A stretch of DNA of 64,000 nucleotides from Bog-473 sp963753115 (GCA_963753115.1 CAVWBB010000002.1:145943-209942); one strand, 5' to 3'. Shown: positions 49,782 through 59,850, counted from the first letter of the stretch. Notes: generated from the sequence alone by a model not told the origin. Translations and numbers: made by a program.

Positions 49782-51461
49782 ATGTGGCAGGCTTCATCGG
49801 TGCACCCCTTTCGCCGCGCCGACGCGTTGCGACGCCTCGCCGACGAAGAGTTCGACGTGCTGGTCGTGGGCGGCGGGGTGACCGGGGCGGGAGTTGCGCT
49901 CGACGCGGCCAGCCGCGGCCTGCGGACCGCCCTCGTCGAGAAGGGCGACTTCGCCTCGGGCACGTCATCGAAGTCGTCCAAGATGATCCACGGGGGCATC
50001 CGCTACCTTCAGCAGCGGGAGTTTCGCCTCGTCTACGAGAACCTGGCCGAGCGGCAGCGACTGCTCGACAACGCGCCGCATCTGGTCAGCCCGCTCCCGT
50101 TTCTCATTCCCCTCTTCGGGCGCGACGGTGTCGTGTCCAAGACGGTGGCCCGGTCGTACGCCACCGCCCTTTGGATGTACGACCTCACGGGTGGGTGGCG
50201 CATCGGGAAACGACACCGCGAGGTCACCAAGGACGAGGCGCTGGCCCACCTCCCGACGCTCAACACCGACCACCTCGTGGCCGGATTCCTCTACTTCGAC
50301 GCCCGGGCCGACGACGCCCGGCTGACGCTCGCCCTGGCGCGCACAGCTGCGTTCGAGTTCGGGGCGGTCGTCGCCAACTACACCCCGGTCGTCCGCCTCA
50401 CGACCGGCGCGGACGGCACAGCCAACGGTGCCATCGTGCGCCCCGCCCCCGACGACGAGACCTCTGAATTCCCGATCCGGGCCCGGGTCGTGGTCAACGC
50501 CTCGGGCGTCTGGGCCGACGCGGTGCGGGCGCTCGACGAGGGCCGTGATCCGCACGCGATCCGGCCCGCCAAAGGCATCCACGTCACCGTGCCGGCGGAG
50601 CGGCTGCCGTGCGACATCGCCGCGGTCATCCCGGTCCCGAAGGACAAGCGGTCCATCTTCGTGGTGTCATGGCCGGAGACAGACCTCGTCTACCTGGGTA
50701 CCACCGACACGGACTACACCGGGCCGCTCGATGATCCGGCCTGCACGCCGGAGGACGTCGACTACTTGTTGGACGCCGCCAACGCCATCACGACCTCGCG
50801 CCTCACCCGGGCCGACGTCACCGGCGTCTGGGCCGGCCTGCGGCCGCTCCTGGCGCCTCCGGACAAGGGCGGCCACGTCTCGGAGCGCACGGCGGACCTG
50901 TCCCGTCGCCATACCGTCGCGACATCGGGCCATGGCGTGGTCACTGTCACCGGAGGGAAGCTCACGACCTATCGCAAGATGGCGCAGGACACTGTCGACG
51001 TCGTCGTGACCCGGCTCGGCGAGTCCCCGCGCCGGCGGCGCTGCGTGACCAAGTCCCTCCAGCTGATGAACGCCACCGCCAGGACCCGTGATCCGGTGAC
51101 GTTGGCCCAGCCGCACGCCCGCCTCCTTCGCCGTTACGGCACGGCGTCGGCCGACGTTCTGGCGCTGGCCGACGGACGACCCGAGCTCCTCGAGCCCGTC
51201 GTCGCAGGGCTGCCGTACCTCGGGGCTGAGGTCGTCTACGCGGCCCGAGAAGAGATGGCATGCACGCTCGACGACATCCTCTCGCGCCGCACGCGCGCCA
51301 TGATCCAACGCGCCCAGGCCACCATGGAGGCCGCCACGGCAGTCGCCGCCCTCATCGCACCGGACATGGGCTGGGACGACAACGAGGCGCTCGAACAAGC
51401 GGCCCGGTTCAGCGACGCGTGCCAGAAGGAACTCCTCACCGCCGGGCTGGATCTCCCGTGA
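49782..51461 (+). CDS. glpD: Glycerol-3-phosphate dehydrogenase (FAD)
   Basis: 559 residues from ATG 49782; ATG 49746 (overlapping the preceding stop) and GTG 49800 are alternatives. 'EFDVLVVGGGVTGAGVALDAA' is the FAD-binding motif; 'LVEKGDFASGTSSKSSKMIHGGIRYLQQ' (in outline) is the GlpD signature; 'YLGTTDTDYTGPLDDP' and 'GVWAGLRPLL', 'VTVTGGKLTTYRKMAQDTVD' complete it. Oxidises sn-glycerol-3-phosphate to DHAP at the membrane. Its TGA overlaps the next GTG. Confidence 0.95.
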   Translation: MWQASSVHPFRRADALRRLADEEFDVLVVGGGVTGAGVALDAASRGLRTALVEKGDFASGTSSKSSKMIHGGIRYLQQREFRLVYENLAERQRLLDNAPHLVSPLPFLIPLFGRDGVVSKTVARSYATALWMYDLTGGWRIGKRHREVTKDEALAHLPTLNTDHLVAGFLYFDARADDARLTLALARTAAFEFGAVVANYTPVVRLTTGADGTANGAIVRPAPDDETSEFPIRARVVVNASGVWADAVRALDEGRDPHAIRPAKGIHVTVPAERLPCDIAAVIPVPKDKRSIFVVSWPETDLVYLGTTDTDYTGPLDDPACTPEDVDYLLDAANAITTSRLTRADVTGVWAGLRPLLAPPDKGGHVSERTADLSRRHTVATSGHGVVTVTGGKLTTYRKMAQDTVDVVVTRLGESPRRRRCVTKSLQLMNATARTRDPVTLAQPHARLLRRYGTASADVLALADGRPELLEPVVAGLPYLGAEVVYAAREEMACTLDDILSRRTRAMIQRAQATMEAATAVAALIAPDMGWDDNEALEQAARFSDACQKELLTAGLDLP

Positions 51462-52969
51462 CCGAGCCCACGCCCGTCACTCCTATCGACGCGTCCGGAG
51501 CGGACGTCGCCGACCGTCTCGGCGCACCGATCGCTGAAGTTCCGCAGACACTGCTCGATCGCCTCGCCGCCACGGGCGCCGCGGTCGTGCTCGACGACGA
51601 CGCCCGGGCCGAGGCGGGACGCGACTGGTGGCCGCTCGCCATCGGTTGGGCCGCCGAAGGAGGCGTCCCGCAACGCCCTGCCGCCGTGGTCCGGCCAACG
51701 TCGGTGGAGCAGGTGTCCGCGGTGCTCGCGGCCTGCAACGAAGCGGTGGTGCCCGTCACGGCCGCGGCCGGGCGGAGTGGCGTCTGCGGCGGCTCGATCC
51801 CGGTACACGGTGGCATCGCCCTCGACATGACCGCCCTCGACGGCCTTCGCGAGCTCGACGAGACGTCCCTCACCGCCGACGTGCGGGCCGGCACGTTCGG
51901 CCCGGATCTGGAGCACGCGCTCGGTGGCGTCGGTGCGGGCTACACCCTGGGCCACTGGCCGCAGTCCATGGACCTCTCGACCGTCGGCGGCTGGTTGGCC
52001 TGCCGCGGGGCGGGGCAGTATTCGACTCGTTACGGGAAGATCGAGGACATGGTCATCGGCCTCGAGGTCGTGCTGGCGGACGGTCGCATCGTGCACACCG
52101 AGGGCAAGGGACCCCGAGCCGCCACGGGCCCCAACCTCACGCAGCTCTTCGTGGGCAGCGAGGGGACGCTCGGCGTCATCACGGAAGCCCGCTTCCGCGT
52201 GCACCCGCTGCCGGCCGGAAAGGAACGGCGCGCGTTTGGCTTCACGAGCTTCGCCGAAGGGCTGGAGGCGTGCCGCAGGATTCTGCGCCGGGGCGCCACG
52301 CCGGCCGTCCTGCGGCTCTACGACGAGACCGAGTCGGAGCGGAACTTCGATCTGGGCGACACCAATGTCCTCATCGTGCTGGACGAGGCGGACCTCGACA
52401 TCCTCCCCGGAACATTCACCATCGTCGACGCCGAGTGCTCGCCCGAGGCGGGTGCACAGCCGCTGGACCACGCCCTGGTCGACCGTTGGCTGGGACACCG
52501 CAACGATGTCTCGGCCCTGGCACCGCTCTGGCGCGGTGGCATCGTGGTGGACACCGCGGAGATCTCGGGCCCATGGTCGGCGCTCCCCGGACTCTTCGAC
52601 GACGTCATCGGCGCGCTCAAACAGATCGACGGGACCCTGGCGGCATCGGCGCACCAATCCCACGCCTATCCCGACGGCGCGTGCCTCTACTTCACCTTCG
52701 GCGGGCGCGGTCCCGAGGGTGACGCCGAATGGCGGGAGCGCTACTACCGCCAGGCGTGGGACACCGTCACCGACGCGACCATGGCGCACGGTGCGGCGAT
52801 CAGCCATCACCACGGCATCGGGCTCAACCGCTCCCGCTTCCTGCCCCGGGCGCTCGGCTCGGGCTTCGAGGTCTTGCAGGGACTGAAGGCGACCTTCGAT
52901 CCCAACGGGATCCTCAACCCCGGCAAGTTCGGCCTGGCCTCCCCCTTCGGACCGGCGCCCTGGGCATGA
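51458..52969 (+). CDS. FAD-linked oxidase, alkylglycerone-phosphate-synthase-like
   Basis: 503 residues, GTG 51458 overlapping the glpD stop. The PCMH FAD domain shows 'PAAVVRPTSVEQVSAVLAACN', 'RSGVCGGSIPVHGGIALDMTA', 'STVGGWLACRGAGQYSTRYGKIEDM' (in parts) and 'LFVGSEGTLGVITEARFRV'. The C-terminal part has 'HGAAISHHHGIGLNRSRFL', a triple His as in alkyl-DHAP synthase (AGPS), and ends 'FDPNGILNPGK'. AGPS swaps the acyl group of acyl-DHAP for a fatty alcohol, founding ether lipids; a generic 2-hydroxyacid oxidase is the alternative. Context with glpD and an FGGY kinase supports three-carbon phosphate chemistry. Confidence 0.85.
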   Translation: MTEPTPVTPIDASGADVADRLGAPIAEVPQTLLDRLAATGAAVVLDDDARAEAGRDWWPLAIGWAAEGGVPQRPAAVVRPTSVEQVSAVLAACNEAVVPVTAAAGRSGVCGGSIPVHGGIALDMTALDGLRELDETSLTADVRAGTFGPDLEHALGGVGAGYTLGHWPQSMDLSTVGGWLACRGAGQYSTRYGKIEDMVIGLEVVLADGRIVHTEGKGPRAATGPNLTQLFVGSEGTLGVITEARFRVHPLPAGKERRAFGFTSFAEGLEACRRILRRGATPAVLRLYDETESERNFDLGDTNVLIVLDEADLDILPGTFTIVDAECSPEAGAQPLDHALVDRWLGHRNDVSALAPLWRGGIVVDTAEISGPWSALPGLFDDVIGALKQIDGTLAASAHQSHAYPDGACLYFTFGGRGPEGDAEWRERYYRQAWDTVTDATMAHGAAISHHHGIGLNRSRFLPRALGSGFEVLQGLKATFDPNGILNPGKFGLASPFGPAPWA

Positions 52970-54462
52970 GCGCGGGCGGGGGCAGCATTCTGGTCGTCGA
53001 CGTCGGCACGTCGGGTGTCCGCGCCGCCATCGTCCGTCCGGACGCCACGGTCGAGCACGAACATCACGTTCCCCTGCTGCCCGACACACCGGCACCGGGA
53101 CTGGTGGAGTTCGACGCCGCCCGGATGGCCGACGCCGTGCTGCAGGTCGCACGAGCGTCACTCGAGGACGGTGGTCCGGTCGCCGGGGTGGGGATTGCCA
53201 ACCAGCGCGCGTCGAGCATCGTGTGGGAACGCGCCAGCGGGAATCCCGTCGCTCCCGGCATCGGCTGGCAGGATCTGCGCACCGTCGGCACGTGTCTGGT
53301 GCTGCAATCGGAGGGCATCCGGGTGGCGCCCAATGCATCGGCGACCAAGGTGATGGCCATCCTCGACGAGGTCGACCCCGAGCGAGCCCGGGCGGAGAAG
53401 GGCGAGCTCTGTTTCGGGACGGTCGACAGCTGGGTGGCGTGGACGCTGGCCGGCGGGGCGGGCGCGGAGGCGCTGCACGTGACCGACGCCACCAACGCAG
53501 CCGTCACCGCGCTCGTTGATCACACGATCGGATGGGACGAGGCACTGCTGCAGACCCTGCGGATCCCGTTGGCGATGCTGCCCACGGTGGTCGACTCCTC
53601 GGGTGCGGCCGGGAGCGCCGCCGCGCTCCCAGGGACGCCGCCGATCTGCGGCATCGTCGGGGACCAGCAGGGCTCCCTCGTGGGGCAGGGCTGCACCCTG
53701 CCTGGCCTCGCCAAGGCGACGTTCGGCACGGGCGGCATGCTCGACCAGTGCGTCGGGCCCGGCAATCCCCCCACGGTGATGGGGCGCGGCGGCGCAGGGA
53801 CGTTCCCGATCGTTGCCTTCCGCGTCCACGGCACGCCGACCTGGGGCACCGAAGCGGTGATGCTGTCGGCGGGGACAACGGTCGAATGGCTCCGAGACGA
53901 CCTCGGGATCATCGCGACGGCGAAGGAATCCGAAACCGTGGCCGCCCAATGTGACACCGCGGGCGACGTCTGGTTCGTCCCGGCATTGCTCGGCCTCGGC
54001 ACCCCTCTCTGGGACTTCGGCGCTCGAGGGACACTCGTAGGTCTCACCCGGGGCTCGGGGCGCGCCGAGATCGTGCGGGCCGTGCTGGAGGGCGTCGCGC
54101 ACCGGGGAGCCGACCTGGTCGAGGCAAGCGAGGCCGACAGCGGATTTCCCATCGCGGCACTCCGCGTCGACGGTGGCATGACGGACAACACTGTGTTCGT
54201 CCGCGCCCTGGCCGACGCCATCGGGCGGCCCGTGGAGATCTCGCCCGTGTTGGAAGCGACCACTTTGGGCGCGGGACTTCTGGCCGGGTTGGCCATCGGA
54301 AACTACGCAACGACGGCGGAACTGGCGGAAACGTTCTCGCCGCGTGAAACGATCGAGCCAGAACGCGCAGAGCCCGAGCGCGTTGCCTCGCGTGAACGCT
54401 GGCTGGCGGCCCGGCACAAAGCCGAAGGCACGATTCCGGAACTCTCGGGCATCTCCTTCTGA
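52966..54462 (+). CDS. FGGY-family carbohydrate kinase, glycerol-kinase-like
   Basis: 498 residues, ATG 52966 overlapping the preceding stop (ATGA). 'ILVVDVGTSGVRAAIVRPD' is the first phosphate motif; 'GVGIANQRASSIVWERASG' and 'APGIGWQDLRT' resemble GlpK; 'GIVGDQQGSLVGQGC', 'GLAKATFGTGGMLD' and 'LRVDGGMTDNTVFVRALAD' complete the FGGY fold. Operon with glpD and the AGPS-like gene suggests glycerol or a dihydroxyacetone-type substrate; specificity cannot be read from the sequence. Confidence 0.88.
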   Translation: MSAGGGSILVVDVGTSGVRAAIVRPDATVEHEHHVPLLPDTPAPGLVEFDAARMADAVLQVARASLEDGGPVAGVGIANQRASSIVWERASGNPVAPGIGWQDLRTVGTCLVLQSEGIRVAPNASATKVMAILDEVDPERARAEKGELCFGTVDSWVAWTLAGGAGAEALHVTDATNAAVTALVDHTIGWDEALLQTLRIPLAMLPTVVDSSGAAGSAAALPGTPPICGIVGDQQGSLVGQGCTLPGLAKATFGTGGMLDQCVGPGNPPTVMGRGGAGTFPIVAFRVHGTPTWGTEAVMLSAGTTVEWLRDDLGIIATAKESETVAAQCDTAGDVWFVPALLGLGTPLWDFGARGTLVGLTRGSGRAEIVRAVLEGVAHRGADLVEASEADSGFPIAALRVDGGMTDNTVFVRALADAIGRPVEISPVLEATTLGAGLLAGLAIGNYATTAELAETFSPRETIEPERAEPERVASRERWLAARHKAEGTIPELSGISF

Positions 54463-54631
54463 GCGGGATTGCGCCCGCCCAGAAGGAGATCGCTGCCTCC
54501 CGAGTGACCCCCTTCCCTCCGACCTCCACCGTCGCCACGGCTCTTCAGCAGGCGCCTGCCTGCGGGTGCTGCGGGCTCGAGCACGGGAAGGGTGCTGCAT
54601 CAATCGCTCTCGCCTGAAAGAACGGTATTCC

Positions 54632-54669
54632 CGGGGCACGAACCCCGTTAGAGCCGAGTGGCCCTTTTT
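54632..54669. terminator. Likely terminator between converging genes
   Basis: A CGGGG-CACGAA-CCCCG hairpin near 54633-54648 is followed by GAGCCGAGTGGCCC and a run of six T at 54665. It lies in the 210-bp convergent gap between the FGGY kinase and the flavoprotein gene. The spacing from hairpin to T-run is longer than ideal. Confidence 0.4.
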
Positions 54670-54672
54670 TGG

Positions 54673-55929
54673 CTAGCCCGCTGCGTGGGCCAGGGCGTCA
54701 TCCCAGCTGGTGCCGGACTCCAGGAGCGGGCGGAACCCCATCAGTTGGCGCGGCCTGCTGATGGCCATGACGGCGCGCAGCCGCCCGGCTCTCCCGAAGA
54801 GGGCGACGAACTTGCCCTCTTCCGGCGTCCCCTCGGCAATGTGGATCTCGTCGCTGCCACGCGGGCTCCCCAGCACCTGGAGGCGAATGCCGTACTGATC
54901 GGACCAGAAGTACGGGACTGGTGTGAAGGCCGGGGCAGCTGCCCGGCCAGCCAGCAGGCTGCGTGCGGCCGCGACACCCGCCTCTGCCGCGACCTGCCAA
55001 TGCTCGATCCGGATCTGCTCCTCCTCGCCATCGCGCCGCCACTGCCAGCGCGCGATGTCCCCGGCCGCCACGATGCCGTCCGCAGCGAAGAGCCCGTGGT
55101 CGCAGACGATGCCGTTGTCGATGGTCAACCCGGATTCGGAGAGCCACTCGGTGCTGGGCAGCACCCCGATCCCCACGACGACGACGTCCGCCGGGAACGT
55201 CTCCCCGCCGTCGAGTTCCACGACGAGCCGACCCGTCTCGTCGGCGCCGGCGCGTCGGATGCCCCGCACGCCGACACCGGTGCGCAGGTGCACACCGTGG
55301 GCCTCGTGCAGCGTCGCGAAGTGGGACCCGACCAGGTGACCGAGGACGTTGCGCAGAGGGACGTCGAGCGCCTCGAGGACAGTGACACGGCACCCGAGGT
55401 CCGCGCACGTGGAGGCAACCTCGGCTCCGATGAAGCCTGCTCCGATGACGACGACCCGGGCCTCGTCCACCGCCGTGACGGCGGCCCGGAGGGCGAGCGA
55501 GTCGTCGAGGGTGCGCAACGTGAACAGGCCATCTCGCTGCAGCAGGCCGTCGGTGCCCGGTAGCGGTCGAGGCTTGGCTCCGGTCGCCAGCACGAAACCA
55601 TCACCCTCCAGCAACGAGCCGTCGTCGAGCTCGAGCTTCCTCGCCGCAGCATCGAGGTGCACGGCGCGGCGACCCAGGACCTCTTGGATCCGGTGCTCGG
55701 CGGCTCGGCGGTTGTCGGCCAGCACCGCCTTCTCCGGTGGCCACGTCCCGGCCAGCACCTGCTTGGACAGAGGTGGACGGTCATAGGGGAGATGGCGCTC
55801 CTCGCCGACCAGCAGGATGGAACCCATGTAGCCCTCGGAGCGCAGCGTTTCGACGGCCCGCCATCCGGCGAGCGATGCCCCGACAACGATGACCTTGCTG
55901 TCGGCGGACAGTCCCTCCGCTGTGCTCAT
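54673..55929 (-). CDS. NAD(P)/FAD-dependent oxidoreductase, ferredoxin-reductase type
   Basis: 418 residues, start ATG 55929 ('MSTAEGLSADSKVIVVGASLAG'). The FAD motif 'VVGASLAGWRAVETLRSEG', 'LPYDRPPLSKQVLAG', the NAD motif 'RVVVIGAGFIGAEVASTCADLG' and 'GIVAAGDIARWQW' follow the ferredoxin/rubredoxin reductase plan, and the C-terminal Reductase_C domain ends near 'PRQLMGFRPLLESG'. Supplies electrons from NAD(P)H to a redox protein, for example a ferredoxin of a P450 or dioxygenase. Overlaps the MBL gene by 4 nt, so they are likely co-expressed. Confidence 0.92.
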   Translation of the reverse strand: MSTAEGLSADSKVIVVGASLAGWRAVETLRSEGYMGSILLVGEERHLPYDRPPLSKQVLAGTWPPEKAVLADNRRAAEHRIQEVLGRRAVHLDAAARKLELDDGSLLEGDGFVLATGAKPRPLPGTDGLLQRDGLFTLRTLDDSLALRAAVTAVDEARVVVIGAGFIGAEVASTCADLGCRVTVLEALDVPLRNVLGHLVGSHFATLHEAHGVHLRTGVGVRGIRRAGADETGRLVVELDGGETFPADVVVVGIGVLPSTEWLSESGLTIDNGIVCDHGLFAADGIVAAGDIARWQWRRDGEEEQIRIEHWQVAAEAGVAAARSLLAGRAAAPAFTPVPYFWSDQYGIRLQVLGSPRGSDEIHIAEGTPEEGKFVALFGRAGRLRAVMAISRPRQLMGFRPLLESGTSWDDALAHAAG

Positions 55930-56675
55930 GAGCCGAACATCGCCATCCACTCCTCCGCGGAGCGTGGCCGGAAAACGTAGTTCCAGCGTCTCGTCTCGCC
56001 CATGCTCTGCGAGGGGTCCTGGGAGTAGAGGTGGCCGGGGAACAGGATGGCGTCGTCGGGGACGCGGGCCAAGCGGGTGTGGATCGACTCGTACATGGCC
56101 AGTGGGTCGGAACCAGGGAAGTCCGTGCGTCCACACCCCTCGAGAAAGAGGGTGTCTCCCGCCACCAGCCGACCGTCGACGAGGAAGCACTGGCTTCCCG
56201 GCGTGTGGCCGGGCGTATGGATCATCTCGACGCTGATTTGGCCGACCTGCAGCACGTCGCCGCTGTGGTGGGCCACCAGGTCGGCCGGACCGACGCCCGT
56301 CGTGCGCTCCACCCAGGGGACCTCCTCCGCCTGTACGTGGATCGGCACCTGCACCTTCTGGAGGAGGGTGCTGATGCCTTCGAGTGACCACCCGCCGAGC
56401 TCGCCGCCGAGGTGATCGGGGTGGAAGTGGGTGCCGAGCACGCCGGTCAGCCGCATGCCGTCGGCCTCGAGGATGTCGAGCAGGTCCTGCACGGCGTAGG
56501 CCGGGTCGACGGCCACGGCCTCGCCCGTCTCGCGATCGCCGACGAGGTAGACGAAGTTGACCATCTGGCGGGCCATCATGTCGCCCTTCGCAAAGTCGCG
56601 GCCAGAGAGCAGCTGCCTGAAATACAGCTTCTGGTCCGCTCCGACTCCTGGTGGAGCCCCGGCGCCGTCAGCCAT
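55926..56675 (-). CDS. Metallo-beta-lactamase-fold hydrolase, glyoxalase II/persulfide dioxygenase-like
   Basis: 249 residues from ATG 56675, which has GGAGGTG 6 nt upstream; an ATG six codons earlier lacks this. 'VLGTHFHPDHLGGELGG' carries HxHxDH, 'MIHTPGHTPGSQCFLVDGRLVAGDTLFLEGCGRTDF' (in outline) the next His and bridging Asp, and 'ILFPGHLYS' the last His. Typical MBL thioesterases or persulfide dioxygenases have this set; the 'GCGRTDFPGSDP' stretch is common to the latter. Substrate unproven. Overlaps xseB by 8 nt. Confidence 0.85.
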   Translation of the reverse strand: MADGAGAPPGVGADQKLYFRQLLSGRDFAKGDMMARQMVNFVYLVGDRETGEAVAVDPAYAVQDLLDILEADGMRLTGVLGTHFHPDHLGGELGGWSLEGISTLLQKVQVPIHVQAEEVPWVERTTGVGPADLVAHHSGDVLQVGQISVEMIHTPGHTPGSQCFLVDGRLVAGDTLFLEGCGRTDFPGSDPLAMYESIHTRLARVPDDAILFPGHLYSQDPSQSMGETRRWNYVFRPRSAEEWMAMFGS

Positions 56676-56937
56676 CGTCGTCACCTCCTGCATCAGGGCC
56701 GGCCACCTCGCCGGCGAGCGCGTCGAGTCGAGGCACGAGCTCCTCGACCTGAGCCTGGGTGCGCCGCAGGCGCCGATCGAGCTCGTCGATCAGGGCCGTG
56801 GCTCGTTCGAGCCGGCCAACAAGTACGTCGACGTCAACTTCGCGCTGCTCGAAGAAGTTCACGATGGCATCGAGCTCGCGGCTCGCCTCCGTGAAGCTCA
56901 GCTGCTCCACCGGAACGGATTCGTCCGGGACGGTCAT
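56668..56937 (-). CDS. xseB: Exodeoxyribonuclease VII small subunit
   Basis: 89 residues. 'VEQLSFTEASRELDAIVNFFEQREVDVDVLVGRLERATALID' in outline matches XseB (SFEEAlxELExIVxxLE...). Its ATG overlaps the xseA stop (ATGA). Forms ExoVII with XseA. Confidence 0.93.
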   Translation of the reverse strand: MTVPDESVPVEQLSFTEASRELDAIVNFFEQREVDVDVLVGRLERATALIDELDRRLRRTQAQVEELVPRLDALAGEVAGPDAGGDDDG

Positions 56938-58414
56938 GCGTCTCCTCCTGCCTCGTGGCCCCCGTCGCCGCGGTCGGCGCCCGTGGCGGCAGCACGAACC
57001 GCGACCACCCGGCTGTTGACCGTACCGTCCGCAAAGCGCGTCACGATCTCCTGGTCCTCGGCGAGGGCGGACGCACTCCGTACCAGTCGGCCGTCGGCTG
57101 TGAGCGTCAGGCTGTAGCCCCGCTCGAGCTGCCGCTCGACGTCGTACGCCGCGAGCAGCCTGCGCCACGACTCCACGCGTTCATCCTGGCGTCCGAGATG
57201 GCCGAGACTCAGCGGCCCGAGCCGGGCGGCCTGGGCGCGGAGCCGCGTCGCAGTGGCGTCCAGCCGGTCGGGCGCCCTTCGCCCGATGGCCAGTCCCTTC
57301 CGGCCCAGGCGCTCCCGGTGGACCCGGAGCTGCTGTCGTGCCGCCGCCGTCAGCCGACCGCGGGCCTGGGTGTCGCGCGCCTGCGCTTCGTCGAGAAAGG
57401 CGGGTACGCGGCGGGACAGGACTTCGGCGGGCCCCGCCACGTTGGCCACCCACCACCGCGCCGTGGCCGCCACGATCTGCTGCCCACACTCGGTCGGCGT
57501 GATGCACACCCGCGCCGCCACGATGTCAGCCACGGTCTCGTCGCCCGTGTGCCCGATGCCGGTGAAGACCGGCTTGGTCGCAACCGCCACGGCGCGGGCG
57601 ACCGCCTCGTGCTCGAAGGCGGCCAGGTCTGCCCGCGCTCCCCGCCGCGAACCAGGGCGATGATGTCGCAATCGCTGCGGCTGAGCGCCGTCAGGGCGCG
57701 GGCGACCGACGCCGCCGCCGCCGGGCCCTGCACGGTGACCGGTACGTGCGAGACGCGGAATCCGAAACCCGACCCTCGAAGCTGGCCGAGGAAGTCGCGG
57801 CAGCCCTCCGTGTCCCGGCTGGCAACCAGCCCGACGTGGAGGGGGACGTCCGGAACACGCAGCGCTGCGTTGCGACCCAACAGACCCTCCGACTCGAGCG
57901 TCCGCAGGAGCAGCGACCGCTGCGCAGCGAGACGACCCAGCAGCGCGGTGACGTCGACCTCGGCGAGGATGAGGCTGATCTCGCCCTTGGCCCGGTAGAG
58001 GTCGAGCGCGCCGCGCAGAACCACCACCATGCCCTCGGCGAGCTCAATGCCCTGCTTGGCCAGGCCGTGGCGCAGGGGCGCCCAAGAGCTGCGCCAGCAC
58101 TTCACGTTCAACGTCGGCACGCCGCCGCGCCCCCGGTCCCGCCGCAACCCGTCGTCCTCGGGATCGACCAGGCTCAGGTAGAGATGGCCCGAGCGGTGGT
58201 CCGAGACATGCTGGATCTCGCCGCGGACCCAGAGGTGGCGGTTCCGGGGAAAGGCCTGGCTGAGGGCACCTTCGACCTGCTCGTAGAGACCCCCGATGGA
58301 GTGGACGCCAGGGCGGTCCTCCGGCTCGGCACCGCCGGAGACGGCCCGGCGCGACGAGGCGGCGTCCTCAGGAGGCGACTCGGGGTCGAAGAGCTGACGA
58401 GCGCCGCCGGACAT
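56934..58414 (-). pseudogene. xseA: Exodeoxyribonuclease VII large subunit, one-base frameshift
   Basis: ATG 58414 ('MSGGARQLFDPESPPEDA'). The OB domain shows 'LWVRGEIQHVSDHRSGHLYLSLVD' (in outline) and 'GMVVVLRGALDLYRAKGEISLIL'. The catalytic part begins 'VGLVASRDTEGCRDFL' and reaches 'DIIALVRGGERG'. The frame then changes near 57640, where one G is missing from a GGCGGGGAGCG run; the neighbouring frame resumes 'ARADLAAFEHEAVARAV', 'PVFTGIGHTGDETVADIVA', a coiled coil, and 'YDVERQLERGYSLTLTADGRLV'. The length of 1481 nt is one short of a multiple of three; repaired it is 493 residues. Degrades single-stranded DNA with XseB. Confidence 0.92.
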
Positions 58415-58480
58415 CGACGACACCCTACCGATGCGCCGTGCGGTCACCTTCACCTTCCTGGTGGTGGCACAATCGTCGGT

Positions 58481-58861
<381 letters not shown>

Positions 58862-59850
58862 AACCAGCCTGCGACCTGGACAAATGAGGTCAGGCCGACG
58901 TTTCGGTCCTCAAATCGACCTCACGACACATCTCGTCGCCCCCTGCTGAAGTGGGCGATCTCTCAATCCGCTCGATCCATTTCCGTCACGCAGGGTGGAT
59001 CCTGAGCGAGAAGGATTCACTGGCACCTCGGGAGTATCTGCCCTTTGCCTTCGAGACGAGAATCCAGAAGCGGGGCCCCGCATCGTCGTCCGTAGACAAA
59101 TGAGAATGCCCGCTTGAAGCCGTAGAAGGCGAGAGTGATGAGGAGAAAAGGCGAAGCCGAGGCAGCTTGCTTCCCATGCAGCCTCAGGTTGGTGGGCGCT
59201 GCGATTGAGGTCGAACCCAGCAGCAGCGAATCGCACCCGCTCCGCCTCGAAAGTCAAATGAGACCTGCGCCATTTAGCCGTGATCTGAGCAAGTGCGATA
59301 TCAGACCCGCACAATCTTGGCGTCGAGAGACTTAGAGACTGGACGCGGCTGGCTCCTTCTTCCGTATGTCGGCTCCCTTCACGCACAAGTGAATGATCCA
59401 CGAAGGCGCGGATACCGGAGGAACCGGCCGTTCAATGCTGAATATACAAAGGTGATCCATAGGCCCCTGAGTTGTCTTGCATGGAAGCGCGATCATTGGG
59501 CGTCGGCGACCTGGTCGATGAGACTGTCGAAGAGCTGGCGCTCCCTGCCTGGGTCGTCGGCGTGCATGCGCTGACGCTTCAAGGTGGTGAGGAACGTGGG
59601 CCAGCCCTCCAAGAATCCACCAGCGATTGCAGGCGCTCTCGAAGGAACAGTTGAGCAGTGCCGGCCCGGTGCGTTGACAGTCGGCCAGCAGCCCGGTGAT
59701 GGTCGCTTGCCGACTTCGCGGTGCTGGATGTTGAAGCAGGCGGAGGCGCAGGTAGTCCGTAGAGGCATGCCGCGAGCACATGCGCCGACATTGGATTGCC
59801 ACCCATGGGATAAACGTTGTACGAGTGGCTAGGCGACTGAATAGGCCCTC
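58862..59850. other. Non-coding or decayed 989-bp stretch after rnpB
   Basis: GC content and codon bias drop here and no frame looks intact. Just after rnpB, TGAGGTC (58886) and GACCTCA (58918) can enclose a smaller GGCCGA/TCGGTCC hairpin, a possible terminator. On the minus strand around 59500-59600 a fragment reads 'GGFLEGWPTFLTTLKRQ', which faintly recalls the end of SRPBCC-fold proteins; too weak to call. Likely a graveyard of gene remnants. Confidence 0.45.

Noticed and set aside
54590..54672. tRNA-like stretch after the FGGY kinase
   Set aside because: GGGGCACGAACCCC recalls a T-arm, but no acceptor stem, D-arm or anticodon arm can be formed around it; a terminator fits better.
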